From: Legionellaceae bacterium
Lineage (GTDB): Bacteria > Pseudomonadota > Gammaproteobacteria > Legionellales > Legionellaceae
Assembly: GCA_029212505.1 (NCBI GenBank)
Contig: JARGOS010000001.1
Location: 124,001 to 188,000, forward strand
DNA: 64,000 bases
Direction: 5' to 3'
Positions 54,249-63,346 of this stretch are shown one piece after another. The position numbers and the translations under genes are program-made. The stretch's first letter is position 1. Each line of letters begins with the position of its first letter. The notes beneath the pieces were generated by a model. That model searched no databases and was not told where the DNA came from. It saw nothing but the letters and a program-made list of their open reading frames with translations.

Positions 54249-54369
54249 GAAATGACTTACTTTAGTATCAGCTATTATTAAATATAGACTAATTTATCAA
54301 ATATTGATTTTTTGATTATGTAAAGTGTTTATGGTGTCGAAGTAGATCTACTCGATGTGCCACTGCTCC

Positions 54370-54550
54370 GATACTTCCTAAATAGGAATTACATGTTAAT
54401 ATGGATGAAAAGGGACGTTTTTAATTTGCCAACGTATGATGTCAAAAAAACTTGCTGTATTAGCATGCTTATTTCTCACGGCTTGTATGGTTGGTCCCGA
54501 TTACAAAGAGCCTAAAATTAATACCCCTAAGCATTGGGCAAAAAAAGATA
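54370..54550 (+). repeat. Right copy of the 181-bp duplication
   Basis: Partner of 48879-49059; includes upstream sequence and the first codons of the intact outer-membrane efflux gene. Differences are scattered single bases. Confidence 0.88.
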
Positions 54551-55992
54551 GCTCTGTTAAAGAAAAAGAGTTTAAACACGATAAGTGGTGGGATGTTTTT
54601 GACGATCCTAATCTGACACAGCTTATTTATCATGGTTATCATAATAACTTAACGCTGCATATGGCCGGTGTGCGTATTTTGCAAGCGCGCGCGCAGTTGG
54701 CAAGATCGGTCGGTGAGCTTTATCCGCAACTGCAAACCATGAACGGTAATTACTTAAATTATCGTATTGGGGGATCGTATTTACAAGATGTTTTGCCGAG
54801 CGGTTTTAATGCGGCATTGCTCGGTTTTTCTGCGAATTGGGAAGCTGATTTTTGGGGTAAGTTTCGTCGTTCGGTGCGTTCCCGTGATGCAAATTTTTTA
54901 TCGTCGGTTGCAGCCTACGATCAAGCTTTGGTGACACTTACAGCTGATGTTGCACGCACGTATATGGGGTTTCGAGGGAGTGAGTCGCTGATTCGAATTA
55001 CACAACAAAATATTAGGTTGCAAGAAACAAGTTTAGCACTCACCATGTCACGTTATAAGGCTGGAGCGGTGAGTTTGCGCGATGTGGAAGAAGCCAAAAC
55101 ACAATTGGCTGAAACAAGAGCAAGATTGCCGGAATTAGTCAGTCAACAACAAATACAAAAAGATGCGCTTGCTGTCCTGCTGGGTATGGTGCCTAATGAT
55201 ATTGATGCGTTACTTCACAAAAAATATGGTATACCTAAGGCGCCAGATACGGTAGAAGTCGGTATACCACGTGACATGCTCGTCAGGCGACCCGATGTGC
55301 GTCAAGCACGCTTTGATGCCATCATGCACTCAGAAACCATTGGAGCAACCAAGGCAGAGCTTTTTCCTGCTTTTTCTTTAGGTGGGAGCTTTTATTTTGC
55401 AGGGAATACGATTAATGGGGCGACGCTGTCTGAGATGTTTAACTGGTCAAATCGCAATACGATTGCAGGGCCCGGCATCAACTGGCCCATACTGAACTAT
55501 GGTCAAATCACCAATATGGTGCGTACACAAGATGCTGTGTTTCAAGAGAAATTACTGAATTATCAAAATATTATTTTAATTGCACAGCAAGAAGTTCAAG
55601 ATAACATGACGCGCTACACCGAGACTAAAAAAGCGGTGAGGCATTATGAGGAGGCCGTGCGTGCGGCGATGAAGGCAACGCAACTCACGTTGATTCAATA
55701 CAAAGAAGGTGAAACAGGCTATACCTCCGTACTGTATGCACAACAACAGCAGCTCTATACGCAAACGGCTTTAGTCAATGCACATGCTGAGTTACCTAAG
55801 GCACTCGTGAATTTGTATCGTGCGCTTGGAGGCGGCTGGCAAATTCGGGATAACCATGATTATATTCCTGACACGATTAAACGCGAAATGGCGAAAAGAA
55901 CGAACTGGGGTGGCTTGATGCTGCAAAAAAATCATGATGTACCCGAGACAAAGCAAGCGCGATTTAAGGCGCTATATTTTCCTACTTGGTGA
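54436..55992 (+). CDS. RND efflux outer-membrane factor lipoprotein (OprM/NodT family)
   Basis: A 518-residue TolC-like exit duct lipoprotein. Lipobox LTAC near residue 16, then MVGPDYKEPKINTPKHW, the NodT-type start. Two OEP repeats follow, with ARAQLARSVGELYPQLQ, LSRYKAGAVSLRDVEEA-like segments, the RRPDVRQARFDA motif and GYTSVLYAQQQQLYTQTALV. Extra 40-residue basic tail. First gene of an OMF-MFP-pump operon. ATG 54439 is an alternative start. Confidence 0.93.
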   Translation: MMSKKLAVLACLFLTACMVGPDYKEPKINTPKHWAKKDSSVKEKEFKHDKWWDVFDDPNLTQLIYHGYHNNLTLHMAGVRILQARAQLARSVGELYPQLQTMNGNYLNYRIGGSYLQDVLPSGFNAALLGFSANWEADFWGKFRRSVRSRDANFLSSVAAYDQALVTLTADVARTYMGFRGSESLIRITQQNIRLQETSLALTMSRYKAGAVSLRDVEEAKTQLAETRARLPELVSQQQIQKDALAVLLGMVPNDIDALLHKKYGIPKAPDTVEVGIPRDMLVRRPDVRQARFDAIMHSETIGATKAELFPAFSLGGSFYFAGNTINGATLSEMFNWSNRNTIAGPGINWPILNYGQITNMVRTQDAVFQEKLLNYQNIILIAQQEVQDNMTRYTETKKAVRHYEEAVRAAMKATQLTLIQYKEGETGYTSVLYAQQQQLYTQTALVNAHAELPKALVNLYRALGGGWQIRDNHDYIPDTIKREMAKRTNWGGLMLQKNHDVPETKQARFKALYFPTW

Positions 55993-55997
55993 TAAAT

Positions 55998-57173
55998 ATG
56001 GATTCAGTCAAAGCAGAAAAATTTAAACGCATCACACGTATCATCTTAATTATTTTATTGGTGATAAATATTATCAATTATTACAACGCGAAATATCGAA
56101 CGGTCAAAATTCCGTTACCTACGGTTCAAACCCAATTGCCTCTATCAAAAGCGATGTCAGAATATGTGATTCAAACAGGTAATACCGTTGCATTTCATGC
56201 GGTTGATTTAGTGGCGCGTGTCGAAGGTTTTCTCGATAAAATTAATTTTATTGATGGTACGTTTGTTAAGAAAGGGGCGCTATTATTTTTGATTGAGCCT
56301 GAGCCGTATCGTGCCAAAGTTATCGAAGCAGAAGCAGAGCTTGATTCAAAAAAAGCAACGCATACGTATGATGCTATCGAGTATGCACGTCAACAACGCA
56401 TGTATAAACAAAATGCAACATCAAAGAGTAATGTTGAAAAATGGCTCGCCAAAAGCGAGGCATCAACGGCCGATGTGACGGAAGCCGAAGAGAATTTAAT
56501 TCTTGCTCAAATTAACCAAAGCTACACACAGGTTAAAGCGCCGTTTGATGGCCGTATTGGCCGGCATTTAGTGGATAAACATAATTTAGTGGGGCACGGT
56601 GCGGCGACCATTTTGGCAACGCTTGAGCAATTGGATCCGATTTATGTTTATTTTAATTTAAACGAAATTGATTTAATTCGTTTGCGCGCAGCAATGAAAG
56701 AGCAAAATATCGATGAAAAAGTTATTCGGCAAGTGCCGGTTGAGATTAACCTGCCTTCCGGTGAAAATTATAAATTTAAAGGTAAAATTGATTTTATTAA
56801 TACCGGGCTCAATGCCTCGACCGGAACGTTAGAGTTTAGAGCTTTATTGCCGAACACAGACTATGCCTTACTTCCGGGGACGTTTGTCCAAATAAAAATT
56901 GCGGTTGCTTCCCCCGAACCTCGACTTACGGTGCCTGACACAGCGATTCAATATGATCAAGTCGGGCCTTATCTTTTAACGGTGAATCAAGATAACCGTG
57001 TGGTACGCAAACCGGTGGTTTTAGGGCCGCTTGAAAACGGCATTCAGGCGATAGCCCGTGGCATTCAACCCACGGATCACGTGATTGTGAAAGGTCTTCA
57101 GCGTGCATCGGACGGTAAGTTCGTTAACCCCATATTTGATAATAAAAAAAATAATAAGAAGAAGGCCGTATGA
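55998..57173 (+). CDS. RND efflux periplasmic adaptor (membrane fusion protein)
   Basis: A 391-residue adaptor with one N-terminal membrane segment (RITRIILIILLVINIINYY), a lipoyl/barrel-sandwich domain (ARVEGFLDKINFIDGTFVKKGALLFLIEP), a short hairpin and beta-barrel (TQVKAPFDGRIGRHLVD, GTLEFRALLPN), consistent with AcrA/MexA relatives. Anchored by a membrane span, not a lipid. ATG 55998 follows the upstream stop by 5 bases; GTG 55989 is possible. Overlaps the pump gene by ATGA. Confidence 0.93.
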   Translation: MDSVKAEKFKRITRIILIILLVINIINYYNAKYRTVKIPLPTVQTQLPLSKAMSEYVIQTGNTVAFHAVDLVARVEGFLDKINFIDGTFVKKGALLFLIEPEPYRAKVIEAEAELDSKKATHTYDAIEYARQQRMYKQNATSKSNVEKWLAKSEASTADVTEAEENLILAQINQSYTQVKAPFDGRIGRHLVDKHNLVGHGAATILATLEQLDPIYVYFNLNEIDLIRLRAAMKEQNIDEKVIRQVPVEINLPSGENYKFKGKIDFINTGLNASTGTLEFRALLPNTDYALLPGTFVQIKIAVASPEPRLTVPDTAIQYDQVGPYLLTVNQDNRVVRKPVVLGPLENGIQAIARGIQPTDHVIVKGLQRASDGKFVNPIFDNKKNNKKKAV

Positions 57174-60100
57174 TTTCCAAGTTTTTTATTGAGCGTCCTA
57201 TATTATCCAATGTGATTGCGATTGTGATTGTATTTTTGGGCTTAATTGCGATGAAGGTGTTACCTATCTCGCAGTATCCTGAAATTGTGCCCCCCACGAT
57301 TCAAGTGACCACAAGCTACCCAGGGGCCGATTCAAAAACGTTGATTAAGACCGTCGCTTTGCCTATCGAAAAACAAGTCAATGGTGTCGAAGATATGCTG
57401 TATATGCAATCGACCAGTACGAATGGTGGTAATTATACCCTAATAATCACGTTTAAGATTGGAACGGATATGAATTTTGCACAGGTGCTTGTGCAGAGTC
57501 GTGTACAAGCCGCGATGGCGCAATTGCCCGATCCCGTACAAAAACAAGGGGTGGTTGTTCAGAAAAAATCGACGGCTATTTTACAATTTGTGACGTTGAC
57601 GGCCAAAAACGATGCCTATGATGGTTTGTTTCTCAATAATTATGCAACGATTAATATGCAAAATGAATTGGCGCGTTTACCGGGGGTGGGTAATGTTGCT
57701 GTGTTTGGTGCAGGTAATTATGCGATGCGCGTATGGCTCGATCCCAAAAAGATGTACGCTTATTCGCTGAATCCAAGTGATGTGTTGGACGCGATTAAAA
57801 ATCAAAATAAACAAATCTCGGCAGGGCAAGTCGGGGGAAACCCAACGGCAGGTCAACAAGCCTATCAATTTACGGTGAATGTACCCGGCCAAATTGAAGA
57901 TCCCAATAAATTTGCAGATATTATTGTCAGAAGCGATGCCACCAACCCCAATCAAACCGCAAAATTGACGAATAGCAAGCTAACCCGTAGTGCTAAAACC
58001 ATTCGAATACGTGATGTCGGACGGGTTGAGTTAGGTGCGTCGAGTTATAACCAATTTGCGACGTTAAATAATAAGCCAACTGCGGCGATTGCAATTTATC
58101 AATTGCCCGAAGCGAACGCACTCGATGTGGCAAAAGATGTTCGAAAAACCGTGGCTAAGATGGCCAAAAGCTTCCCGCCTGGCATTGAGTACGCGATCCC
58201 TTTCGATACAACGATGTTTGTGAATGCATCGATTCATGAGGTTTATCACACGCTGTATGAAGCCGGATTTTTAGTATTACTCGTGATTTTGTTATTTTTA
58301 CAAAATTCACGCGCGACGTTAATCCCTGCAACCACGGTGCCGGTGACGATTATTGGTGCCTTTTTTGCCATGCTTGTTTTGAGTTATTCGATTAATTTAT
58401 TGACGTTGTTTGCGCTGGTGCTTGCTATCGGTATTGTGATTGATGATGCGATTGTGATTGTGGAAGGGGTAACGCAAAAAATAGAGCAAAAGCACACACC
58501 AAAACAAGCATCGATTTTGGCGATGTCAGAACTCATGGGGCCGATTATTGGAATTACGTTGGTGTTGATGGCGGTGTTTGTGCCGGCGGGTTTTATTCCA
58601 GGGTTAACGGGTGCGATGTATGCGCAATTTGCCTTGGTGATTGCAGCCACAGCATTTATTAGTGCGATTAATGCGGTGAGCTTGAAGCCCACACAATGTG
58701 CCATGTGGTTACAGCCGGTCGTGGTCTCGGATAAGAAGCCTAAGCCTATGATTTTTCGTGCGTTTGATCGCGTTTATCATCCATTAGAAAAACGCTACGG
58801 CAGTTATATTGAGCAAATGATTCATCACAGTGGCAAAGTGTGTTTGATGGGGGGAGGGCTTGTTCTGCTTGCGATTATAGGCCTTACGCGGATTCCCACG
58901 GGTTTTGTTCCAATTGAAGATCAAGGGTACATGATGCTCAATGTCCAATTACCGGATGGCGCATCGTTAGATCGTACCAAATCACTGATTAAGCAATTAA
59001 CGCTTGAGGCAAAAAAAATTGCAGCGGTCGAGAACGTGATTGGTATTGATGGTATTTCGTTATTGGATAATAACGCAACGCTTGCGAATGGCGGTGCGGT
59101 TTATATTATTTTTAAAGACTGGGCGAAACGTGGCAAAAACGGCGATCTCAAAACGCTGTATGAAAAATTAAACGCGATTGCAGCCAATACACTCGATGCA
59201 AACGTTTTGGTCTTGGTGCCACCTCCGATCCAAGGACTTGGGTTATCAGGCGGCTTTCAAATGCAAATCGAGCTACAAGATGGAAGTTTTGATTATCAAA
59301 AATTACAAAGCGCAACCGAGGAGCTGTTAAATTATGCAAGAAAGCAGCCCGAGCTCAAAAATTTAATGACATCGTTTCGAGCCCATGCACCGCAATTGTT
59401 AGCCCCCATCGATAGGCAAAAATCTGAATCTTTGGGGGTAAGTGTCGGGGATGCAACCAGTGTATTAGAAACCTATTTAGGCTCTTCGTTTGTGAATTTG
59501 TTTGCGAAATTTGGCCAAGTCTTTCAGGTGTATGTGCAAGCGGACGCCAAATCACGCATGACAATTGATGATGTACGTAATTATTATGTGCGCAATAATA
59601 AACAAGAAATGGTGCCTTTGGGTACACTCACCAACATGTATCCAGCCGTTGGGCCCTCGATTATTTCGCTTTATAATCTATATCCCTCAAGTAATATTTA
59701 TGGCATGGCCGGTGAAGGCTATAGCTCGGGGCAGGCCATTGATGTGCTTGAAAAATTAGCCAAACAAATTTTACCAACCGGGATGTCGTTTGAATGGACG
59801 GGTACCGCGTACCAAGAAAAATTATCGGGAAACATGAGTTATTATATTTTTCTGCTGTCACTCGTGCTTGTTTACTTAATTTTGGCCGGTCAATATGAAA
59901 ATTGGATTACGTCGTTAGCGGTGATATTTAGCGTACCATTGGCATTGATTGGAACGGTGGGTGTGCTCTTGCTTTTGAAAATATCAAATAATATGTACAC
60001 ACAAATCGGTATTTTATTACTCATCGCTCTGGCGGCTAAAAATGCGATCTTGATCGTTGAAGTCGCTCGAGAAGAGCGCGAAATTCATAACAAATCAATT

Positions 60101-60361
60101 ATTGATGCTGCACTGATTGGCGCCAAAAAGCGCTTTCGTCCAATTTTGATGACGTCATTTGCGTTTATTTTAGGAATGATGCCGCTGGTGTTTGCAAGTG
60201 GTGCGGGTGCTAATGCACGGCGCTCAATCGGCATTGCGGTGAGTAGTGGGATGCTTGCGTCTACCTGCTTAGCTGTTATTTTTGTACCGTCGTTTTATGT
60301 GATGTTACAAACCTGGCAAGAACAAATGCGAGCTAAATCGCGCGATCATAAGCGAATATAA
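57170..60361 (+). CDS. RND efflux pump, HAE1 (AcrB/MexB) family
   Basis: A 1063-residue proton-driven inner-membrane drug exporter with twelve membrane spans. N-terminus MISKFFIERPILSNVIAIVIVFLGLIAM, periplasmic PTIQVTTSYPGADSKTL, TM4 segment LVLAIGIVIDDAIVIVEGV with the two proton-relay Asp residues, and TM10 AAKNAILIVEVAREE with the relay Lys. Size typical of the family. Substrates cannot be read from sequence. Its 3' end overlaps the next convergent gene by 29 bases. Confidence 0.95.
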   Translation: MISKFFIERPILSNVIAIVIVFLGLIAMKVLPISQYPEIVPPTIQVTTSYPGADSKTLIKTVALPIEKQVNGVEDMLYMQSTSTNGGNYTLIITFKIGTDMNFAQVLVQSRVQAAMAQLPDPVQKQGVVVQKKSTAILQFVTLTAKNDAYDGLFLNNYATINMQNELARLPGVGNVAVFGAGNYAMRVWLDPKKMYAYSLNPSDVLDAIKNQNKQISAGQVGGNPTAGQQAYQFTVNVPGQIEDPNKFADIIVRSDATNPNQTAKLTNSKLTRSAKTIRIRDVGRVELGASSYNQFATLNNKPTAAIAIYQLPEANALDVAKDVRKTVAKMAKSFPPGIEYAIPFDTTMFVNASIHEVYHTLYEAGFLVLLVILLFLQNSRATLIPATTVPVTIIGAFFAMLVLSYSINLLTLFALVLAIGIVIDDAIVIVEGVTQKIEQKHTPKQASILAMSELMGPIIGITLVLMAVFVPAGFIPGLTGAMYAQFALVIAATAFISAINAVSLKPTQCAMWLQPVVVSDKKPKPMIFRAFDRVYHPLEKRYGSYIEQMIHHSGKVCLMGGGLVLLAIIGLTRIPTGFVPIEDQGYMMLNVQLPDGASLDRTKSLIKQLTLEAKKIAAVENVIGIDGISLLDNNATLANGGAVYIIFKDWAKRGKNGDLKTLYEKLNAIAANTLDANVLVLVPPPIQGLGLSGGFQMQIELQDGSFDYQKLQSATEELLNYARKQPELKNLMTSFRAHAPQLLAPIDRQKSESLGVSVGDATSVLETYLGSSFVNLFAKFGQVFQVYVQADAKSRMTIDDVRNYYVRNNKQEMVPLGTLTNMYPAVGPSIISLYNLYPSSNIYGMAGEGYSSGQAIDVLEKLAKQILPTGMSFEWTGTAYQEKLSGNMSYYIFLLSLVLVYLILAGQYENWITSLAVIFSVPLALIGTVGVLLLLKISNNMYTQIGILLLIALAAKNAILIVEVAREEREIHNKSIIDAALIGAKKRFRPILMTSFAFILGMMPLVFASGAGANARRSIGIAVSSGMLASTCLAVIFVPSFYVMLQTWQEQMRAKSRDHKRI

Positions 60362-61430
60362 CCATCAGCCAAAATGCGACAGACGCGCAAGCATAGAGAA
60401 GTGCAGCGTGAGGCAAAGCAACATGAGGAAATAGATGGGATGTAAGAAAATCACGTAAATTAATAAGCCCACCTTCTGGCGTATGGACAAATAGTTTTGC
60501 CTGTAGTTTTAAAAATAAGACATGAAGTACAAATGCAATCAGTGCATGTTTACCAAACATTTCAAACGGTTTAAGCCATCGATGCCAAAGGCGGATTTCA
60601 ACGCACCAGTAATCCAATGCATAAACGAGTAAGGCGATCCCCGACGTCCATAAGACATAGGAACTTGACCAGATTGTTTTATTGATAGGAAAACTGAACC
60701 CCCACAACCAGCCAAGCACCATCGACACGCTCCCGGCAAGGAGCATGCCATATAAGCGTTGGGTGTGAGGCTTGGGTGTCAGCAACCAAATGCTCAGCAG
60801 ATTGCCAAGCAAGGCCGTTGCAATCGCAGGAAGTGTGCTGAATATCCCTTCTGGATCGAAATTTTTTGCATATAAATGCTGAGCGGGAATGATCAATCGA
60901 TCAAAATAGGCAGCAAGGTTTCCTTCCTGGGTTAAGTTATGTACGCCATAGCCGGGTACGGGGATTAAAATCATGATGAGCCAATAGGCCACCAATAAGC
61001 TGGTGATGATAAAAATTTGTGTTTGCACACGACAGGTGAGAAAGAGCAGCGAGGCAAAAAAATAACAGATAGCAATACGCTGTAATACACCTAAGAAGCG
61101 AATGGAGGTCAGATCAAAATGATTAGGAAATGCATTGATGAGCAAGCCTATCAAAAAAAGAATCGCTGTGCGTTTTATGATTTTAGATAAGATATCTCGC
61201 GTTGTTAAGCCTTTGTTTTTTAAGCCTGTAATTGAGAGTACGCCTGACATACCTACGATAAAGATAAAAAATGGAAAAACAAGATCGGCTAAGGTGCAGC
61301 CATTCCAATTTGAGTGTCTAAGCCATGAATAAGCCTGTTGATCGTCAATGCTATTAACGAGAATCATCATGGCAACGGTTAAACCACGAAAGATATCAAT
61401 GGATAAAAATCGTCGAGGCGTTGTATTCAT
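60333..61430 (-). CDS. NagX/HGSNAT-like membrane acyltransferase (DUF5009/DUF1624)
   Basis: A 365-residue, about ten-span membrane protein. Start RRFLSIDIFRGLTVAMMILVNS and the loop LADLVFPFFIFIVGMSG match bacterial relatives of heparan-alpha-glucosaminide N-acetyltransferase, with later DPEGIFSTLPAIATALLGNLLSIWLL. It may acetylate or transport amino sugars for cell-wall or glycan recycling. No sugar genes nearby. Convergent with the efflux operon. Confidence 0.85.
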   Translation of the reverse strand: MNTTPRRFLSIDIFRGLTVAMMILVNSIDDQQAYSWLRHSNWNGCTLADLVFPFFIFIVGMSGVLSITGLKNKGLTTRDILSKIIKRTAILFLIGLLINAFPNHFDLTSIRFLGVLQRIAICYFFASLLFLTCRVQTQIFIITSLLVAYWLIMILIPVPGYGVHNLTQEGNLAAYFDRLIIPAQHLYAKNFDPEGIFSTLPAIATALLGNLLSIWLLTPKPHTQRLYGMLLAGSVSMVLGWLWGFSFPINKTIWSSSYVLWTSGIALLVYALDYWCVEIRLWHRWLKPFEMFGKHALIAFVLHVLFLKLQAKLFVHTPEGGLINLRDFLTSHLFPHVALPHAALLYACASVAFWLMVIFAYDRAI

Positions 61431-61590
61431 GTTTTAAATACTCCTGTTCATGTGACCAAAAAGATGAATAGAATCGGCTGCTTGTTGATAAACGTTAATA
61501 ACAGCTAAAAGCCAGTCATCACGCGGCTTATCAATTAAACACAGGAAGCTAACAAACAACAACGGTTTAGATTCAGGCCTTATTTTTGCT

Positions 61591-61613
61591 TTATCCACAA
61601 ATTCTGGGGATAA
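61591..61613. promoter_or_regulatory. Perfect DnaA-box-like palindrome
   Basis: TTATCCACA and an inverted TTATCCCCA face each other across five bases in the 220-base gap between the NagX-like gene and udk. No cluster of further boxes or AT-rich unwinding element is seen, so it is more likely an isolated binding site than an origin. Confidence 0.35.
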
Positions 61614-61652
61614 GACTGTGATAAAGCTGGTGTACGTTGTGGGAATATAAAG

Positions 61653-62357
61653 TTAAGACCAATACGTGTAATCCCCTTGGTATATTTCAGCTTGCGGTGT
61701 TGTGGTATGCACGTGTGCAAAAAAACTTAAATCTACACGTTGTGCTGCTTGAGTTTTATTATCGATCTGCGTAAATACGGGGGTCATATCATAAGTGTCC
61801 GTGCTGGTGTTGATAACCCAATCAGCAGAAGCTTTGCATGGCTCAACAAACGCATGAAACATGGGTTTTACGTGCTGAGTGTATTGCGTCAAAATATCTT
61901 CCATATTTCTGCCACGTTCGCATATGTCGCGTCTTAGACGTCGTACGAGACATACATCAGCATCGGCATCCACAAAGAACTTGGTGTCGTATAAAGGCGT
62001 GAGGCATGGGGGATGCAAAATCAAAATCCCTTCGATAATAATAATGGGTTTAGGTGAAGTACGCAGGGTTTGTTCTTGCCGAGTATGCGTGGCAAAGTCA
62101 TAGATTGGCATCTCGATGCTTTGGCCTTGCTTAAGCTGCTGAATATGTTGGGCTAAAAGCTCAAAATCAAGGCTGTTGGGGTCGTCAAAATTAATCTGAT
62201 CACGTGCTTCTTGTGAGAGATGGCTTAAATCGTTGTAGTAATTATCGGAAGAAATGGTTAGGCATTGGTCATCGCCATAATGTTGTTGAATTTTTTGTGC
62301 GATGGTGGTTTTTCCTGAACCCGATGCGCCGGCTACGGCAATAAATATGCTGGTCAT
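61653..62357 (-). CDS. udk: Uridine kinase
   Basis: A 234-residue P-loop kinase salvaging uridine and cytidine. Walker A GASGSGKTTIAQKI, ISSDNYYND lid segment, FDDPNSLDFELL, PIIIIEGILILHPP and VRRLRRDICERGRNMEDIL all follow the family. C-terminus is slightly longer than the 213-residue Escherichia coli enzyme. Confidence 0.92.
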   Translation of the reverse strand: MTSIFIAVAGASGSGKTTIAQKIQQHYGDDQCLTISSDNYYNDLSHLSQEARDQINFDDPNSLDFELLAQHIQQLKQGQSIEMPIYDFATHTRQEQTLRTSPKPIIIIEGILILHPPCLTPLYDTKFFVDADADVCLVRRLRRDICERGRNMEDILTQYTQHVKPMFHAFVEPCKASADWVINTSTDTYDMTPVFTQIDNKTQAAQRVDLSFFAHVHTTTPQAEIYQGDYTYWS

Positions 62358-62490
62358 GTTGAGACGTCCTTGTAAAATATAAGCTGTAAAAAATATCTAT
62401 AAGATTGCATTTTGTTATCATACATTGCAAGGGTCTGTATTATGGTCAATACTGTTTCTATAGGATATTATATTAAGTCGAGCGTACTTG

Positions 62491-63237
62491 ATGGATAGGG
62501 ATGGCCTTAAAGAGCCCGAATTAGGCAGCAGCTGTGTCAATAATCAACTCAATGCACAGGCTAAAGAAGTGCTGGTGCGAACGCACACGCTTTTGATTAA
62601 GCGTATTGCGTATCATTTGCTAGGGCGCCTGCCACGCTCGATTCAGCTTGAAGATTTAATGCAGGCCGGTATGGTCGGTTTGCTTGAAGCGGCAACGCGT
62701 TATGACGAAAGTAAAGGCGCTTCGTTTGAAACCTATGCCGGGATTCGTATTCGCGGGCATATGCTCGATGAAGTGCGTCGCAACGATTGGGTGCCGCGGT
62801 CGGTTTATCGTAATGCGCGTCGGGTTGCTGAAGCCGTGCGTCAGGTGGAAAATAAACTGAATCGTGATGCAAAAGATAGTGATGTTGCTGAAGAACTTGG
62901 GGTAAGCCTTGAGGAATATCATCATATTCTCAATGACGCGACCGGTGCGCATTTATACGGATTTGATGATTTAGGCGTGACCGATGACTCGCTTAAGAGT
63001 GAAGGTGCTGCAGCTTTACCTGAGCCGCAAGCGCGTGTCATGAAAGATGATTTCAAAAATCAATTAACGCAAATTATTGATGGTTTACCTGAAAAAGAGC
63101 GTTTGGTTTTATCGCTTTATTATGAGCATGAACTCAATCTTAAAGAAATTGGTGACTTACTCAGTGTGAGTGAATCACGTGTTTCACAACTTCATGGCCA
63201 AGCCACGCATCGTATTCGAGCGCGTATTCAAGATTAA
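62491..63237 (+). CDS. fliA: RNA polymerase sigma factor of the FliA (sigma-28) family
   Basis: A 248-residue sigma factor with region 2 (IQLEDLMQAGMVGLLEAATRYDESKGASFETYAGIRIRGHMLDEVRRNDWVPRS), region 3 and region 4 (LPEKERLVLSLYYEHELNLKEIGDLLSVSESRVSQLHGQA). These are FliA signatures. In Legionella FliA controls flagella and some virulence traits. No flagellar genes are nearby in the window. ATG 62491 preferred over the preceding TTG. Confidence 0.92.
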   Translation: MDRDGLKEPELGSSCVNNQLNAQAKEVLVRTHTLLIKRIAYHLLGRLPRSIQLEDLMQAGMVGLLEAATRYDESKGASFETYAGIRIRGHMLDEVRRNDWVPRSVYRNARRVAEAVRQVENKLNRDAKDSDVAEELGVSLEEYHHILNDATGAHLYGFDDLGVTDDSLKSEGAAALPEPQARVMKDDFKNQLTQIIDGLPEKERLVLSLYYEHELNLKEIGDLLSVSESRVSQLHGQATHRIRARIQD

Positions 63238-63346
63238 TCGGGTTTAATCTGTATAATATAGCGTATTTTAGTTGGTCAGCGCTTGCTTTCTATGTAAAAT
63301 AACTCATCGTTTATTATGAAGCTATCACAACACGTCAAGGGGCGTT

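Noticed and set aside
61591..61613. Chromosomal origin suggested by a perfect DnaA box
   Set aside because: Only one box plus one imperfect inverted partner, no AT-rich region and none of dnaA, dnaN, gidA or rpmH nearby.
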